From positions 1-8,338 of the forward strand of contig CAYOSH010000073.1 of the NCBI GenBank assembly GCA_964406575.1: a stretch of DNA of 8,338 bases, given 5' to 3'. Each line of letters opens with the position of its first letter. Within the stretch, counting starts at the first letter, position 1. Source of the DNA: WTAW01 sp964406575. Lineage in GTDB: Bacteria > Acidobacteriota > Aminicenantia > Aminicenantales > Aminicenantaceae. This document shows, piece by piece, positions 7,162 to 8,338 of the stretch. Below the pieces are notes generated by a model. It ran no database searches. It was not told where the DNA came from and was given only the letters and a program-made list of their open reading frames with translations. A program made the position numbers and the translations under genes.

Positions 7162-7596
7162 TCACTTTCCCACAAGGTATTCATCGATCTCTTCTCTGAG
7201 TCGCCTCTGTTCTTCAGCTATTTTTGTTGTGATCTTCATCGCCAGCTCATAATCGCCCAGCAAGCCGCTCTTGAAGCGTGCCTGTAAGAACTTTTTCTTC
7301 CGGTCTTCTTCCATTTCTAAGAAAGAAAAAAAGTCCTGTGATATTTCTTCCGTTCTTTGGGCCTCATCATCAGGAATAAAATTTGCCAGAGATATATAGC
7401 CATACCTGAGATGTTCGCGAACGTCCTTCTCATCCGTCATAAGCAGGGCGACCCTTATGGCATTCTTGATCACTTTTTTGCTGTGTGGGAGCATCGACTC
7501 GGGCACTCCAAAAGTCTGTTTGGCTGTCCCCTTAAGGACCTTTTTGTATTCTTCTATGATCTCAAACACGGCCTCTTCGATTTCTTTTTTTTTCAT
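7162..7596 (-). CDS. Conserved-looking helical protein of unknown function, 144 residues
   Basis: I do not recognise a named family. The protein is soluble, highly charged and almost wholly helical in appearance. Residues 1-22 form an acidic/basic amphipathic helix. A central block (35-79) contains MLPHSKKVIKNAIRVALL and then LRYGYISLANFIPDDEA, the part most likely to be conserved. The C-terminal third (94-141) is rich in E, K and R and may form a coiled coil. There is no signal peptide, membrane segment, cysteine or metal motif. It converges on the symporter and has its own good promoter at 7670-7698. The ribosome binding site before the ATG is weak (GGGTA). The first codons after ATG are an A-run of nine bases, a place where polymerase or sequencing slippage could shift the frame. 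The frame without stop over 435 bases and the matching promoter support a real gene. Confidence 0.75.
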   Translation of the reverse strand: MKKKEIEEAVFEIIEEYKKVLKGTAKQTFGVPESMLPHSKKVIKNAIRVALLMTDEKDVREHLRYGYISLANFIPDDEAQRTEEISQDFFSFLEMEEDRKKKFLQARFKSGLLGDYELAMKITTKIAEEQRRLREEIDEYLVGK

Positions 7597-7628
7597 AAAG
7601 TACCCAAAAAAAATTCTGGACGTGATCT

Positions 7629-7638
7629 CTGACGTCAG
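7629..7638. promoter_or_regulatory. Perfect 10-bp palindrome CTGACGTCAG in the 5' leader
   Basis: CTGACGTCAG is fully self-complementary and lies between the -10 box and the start codon of the 144-residue gene, about 33 bases before its ATG. It is a plausible dimer-binding site for a repressor, but a 10-bp palindrome alone is weak evidence and no regulator gene is adjacent. Confidence 0.3.
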
Positions 7639-7669
7639 TTTAATACTCTTCCCTCATCTGGTTGAGACT

Positions 7670-7698
7670 AAGATATAGAATAGCGATGCATGTGTCAA
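7670..7698 (-). promoter_or_regulatory. Sigma-70 promoter of the 144-residue gene
   Basis: On the - strand, a perfect TTGACA (complement of 7693-7698) is followed after 17 bases by TATCTT (complement of 7670-7675), which has 4 of 6 consensus bases. Transcription would start near 7663 and give a leader of about 65 bases. This is the best promoter in the window and indicates that the gene need not depend on read-through from the cysteine-rich gene upstream. Confidence 0.6.
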
Positions 7699-7703
7699 TT
7701 GAC
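7694..7703. promoter_or_regulatory. Perfect 10-bp palindrome GTCAATTGAC over the -35 box
   Basis: GTCAATTGAC is self-complementary and covers most of the -35 box of the - strand promoter. A protein bound here would block RNA polymerase, so it is a candidate operator. The -35 consensus itself explains half of the sequence, which weakens the case. Confidence 0.25.
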
Positions 7704-7784
7704 GGTGACTGGATCCTCATTCCGCTTGTGTAGCCCATTCAGGAATGGCTGGGATACAAAAGTTAAGAATAAGATCTAGCTCTG

Positions 7785-8033
7785 TTATTTTAAACGCGGA
7801 TCAACATGACCCGGTCCACCACACTCTGGAGTGTAACAAGTCACATTGAAAAATTCGCATTTCTCCTTACATCCCGGGCATTCCTCTGGTAGCATGGTTG
7901 CTGTGAATATAAATCCGCATTCTCCGCACTTCCAATAAGTCTGATTACACTGGGGACAGATGTCTCCGGTAAACCTATCTTCCGCGGTATACCCACAGTG
8001 TGCGCACTCGTATTTTTCCTTTTTATTTTCCAT
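7785..8033 (-). CDS. Rubredoxin-like / zinc-ribbon cysteine-rich small protein
   Basis: This 82-residue protein has 11 cysteines. Two similar four-cysteine units stand in tandem: C10-x2-C13...C26-x2-C29 and C36-x2-C39...C52-x2-C55, each able to hold one Zn or Fe. The second unit (WKCGECGFIF...CPGC) looks most like the rubredoxin / rubredoxin-like ribbon of rubrerythrins. A tail with C59, C66 and C71 follows (NVTCYTPECGGPGHVDP), which may hold a further metal or be redox active. Such proteins are cytoplasmic and act as electron carriers or structural Zn modules, and are common in anaerobes with oxidative-stress genes. The exact role here is unknown. The start is well fixed by AGGAGG 8 bases upstream. 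There is no partner oxidoreductase in the window. Confidence 0.82.
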   Translation of the reverse strand: MENKKEKYECAHCGYTAEDRFTGDICPQCNQTYWKCGECGFIFTATMLPEECPGCKEKCEFFNVTCYTPECGGPGHVDPRLK

Positions 8034-8041
8034 GTACTCCT

Positions 8042-8047
8042 CCTCCT
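8042..8047 (-). promoter_or_regulatory. Strong ribosome binding site of the cysteine-rich protein
   Basis: The - strand reads GGAAAGGAGGAGGAG ahead of GTAC-ATG. A perfect AGGAGG (complement of 8042-8047) stands 8 bases from the start. It is the strongest Shine-Dalgarno sequence in the window, which suggests the small protein is made in quantity. Confidence 0.75.
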
Positions 8048-8089
8048 TTCCTCTTATTCTCCATTTAAAATGTCTTGTGTTAAAAAATC

Positions 8090-8101
8090 TTTGAATTCAA
8101 A
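8090..8101. promoter_or_regulatory. Perfect 12-bp palindrome TTTGAATTCAAA
   Basis: TTTGAATTCAAA is self-complementary and lies in the AT-rich leader about 57 bases before the start of the cysteine-rich gene. It could bind a dimeric regulator, but palindromes of A and T arise easily in such sequence. Confidence 0.25.
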
Positions 8102-8159
8102 TGCTTTCTTCCTATTTACTTTTTTTGTGTACATAACAAGCTGTAGGGGCCTTTTGTAT

Positions 8160-8175
8160 TTTCGATACTTCGAAA
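8160..8175. promoter_or_regulatory. Inverted repeat TTTCGA-TACT-TCGAAA, candidate operator
   Basis: Two 6-bp arms with a 4-bp spacer form a 16-bp inverted repeat. It lies just downstream of the candidate -10 box (8191-8196) on the - strand, where a bound repressor would block transcription of the cysteine-rich gene. I do not match it to a known box. Confidence 0.35.
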
Positions 8176-8190
8176 TTTTGAAAGGAAACA

Positions 8191-8220
8191 ATCATATACA
8201 AAATGAATGGTCAATAACAA
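8191..8220 (-). promoter_or_regulatory. Candidate promoter of the cysteine-rich gene
   Basis: On the - strand, TTGTTA (complement of 8215-8220, 4 of 6 bases) is followed after 18 bases by TATGAT (complement of 8191-8196, 5 of 6). The start would be near 8184, giving a long leader of about 150 bases before the ATG. No better promoter was found closer to the gene, but the leader is AT-rich and false matches are likely. Confidence 0.35.
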
Positions 8221-8280
8221 GAGAAAGAGTAAAAAGAGAGCCCCGGATGAAAAGAAACCGGTGATTTCGAGGAGAAACGA

Positions 8281-8338
8281 TGGCGCTCCTGACGGGATTT
8301 GAACCCGTGTCGCCGCCTTGAAAGGGCGGTGTCCTAGA
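8281..8338 (-). tRNA. tRNA-Glu(TTC), 5' part outside the window
   Basis: Read on the - strand, the segment ends in CCA (complement of 8281-8283). It has a T arm ACGGG-TTCAAAT-CCCGT and an anticodon arm CCGCC-CTTTCAA-GGCGG, with anticodon TTC at 8320-8322. The preceding TCTAGGACA is the typical 3' side of a tRNA-Glu D arm. The D-arm start and 5' acceptor strand lie beyond the window edge. The tRNA and the cysteine-rich gene share a strand, and transcription of the tRNA runs towards that gene. Confidence 0.92.

Noticed and set aside
7732..7750. Hairpin AGCC-c-ATT-cagg-AAT-GGCT as terminator of the cysteine-rich gene
   Set aside because: The stem is bulged, with only 7 pairs, and no T-run follows it on the - strand.
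8034..8280. Hidden gene or small RNA in the AT-rich spacer
   Set aside because: The + strand frame at 7998-8264 is antisense to the cysteine-rich gene start and has no ribosome binding site. I see no RNA fold beyond short palindromes.
1..8338. CRISPR array, toxin-antitoxin pair, restriction or other defence cassette
   Set aside because: No spaced direct repeats, nuclease motifs or small overlapping toxin/antitoxin-like gene pairs were seen.

Overview
The window looks like ordinary chromosome of a Gram-negative, free-living bacterium next to the end of an integrated mobile element. An outer-membrane barrel protein, a response regulator with an HD-GYP domain, a rubredoxin-like cysteine-rich protein and tRNA genes that encode their own CCA suggest a Desulfobacterota (former Deltaproteobacteria) or similar anaerobe such as Aminicenantes. 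That placement is an inference from gene content; no marker gene in the window settles it.

Left end (1-1126): the 3' part of a tyrosine-recombinase (integrase) gene runs in from outside the window. It ends 17 bases before a 56-base fragment that is the 3' part of a tRNA-Val(TAC) gene without its 5' part. This is the usual trace of an element that integrated into a tRNA gene. The element body would lie to the left, outside the window.

Middle (1264-7113, + strand): first comes a secreted or outer-membrane protein with an N-terminal carbohydrate-binding-9-like domain and a DUF5916-type barrel. A two-gene unit follows: a REC-PAS-HD-GYP response regulator, predicted to degrade cyclic di-GMP, and a small two-helix membrane protein whose GTG start overlaps the regulator's stop. 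Then comes a sodium:sugar symporter closely resembling vSGLT, with the recalled sodium- and sugar-contact residues kept. The barrel protein and symporter could both serve sugar use, but they are separated by the signalling pair and nothing shows co-regulation.

Right end (7162-8338, - strand): a helical 144-residue protein of unknown function has a good sigma-70 promoter. An 82-residue protein with 11 cysteines (two four-cysteine knuckle sites plus three extra) has a very strong ribosome binding site and a leader rich in palindromes. The window ends inside a tRNA-Glu(TTC) gene on the - strand.

I see no CRISPR array, defence cassette, insertion sequence or clearly novel multi-gene system. The points most worth following are the integration junction, the overlapping HD-GYP/small-membrane-protein pair, the 11-cysteine protein with its candidate operators, and the unassigned 144-residue protein.
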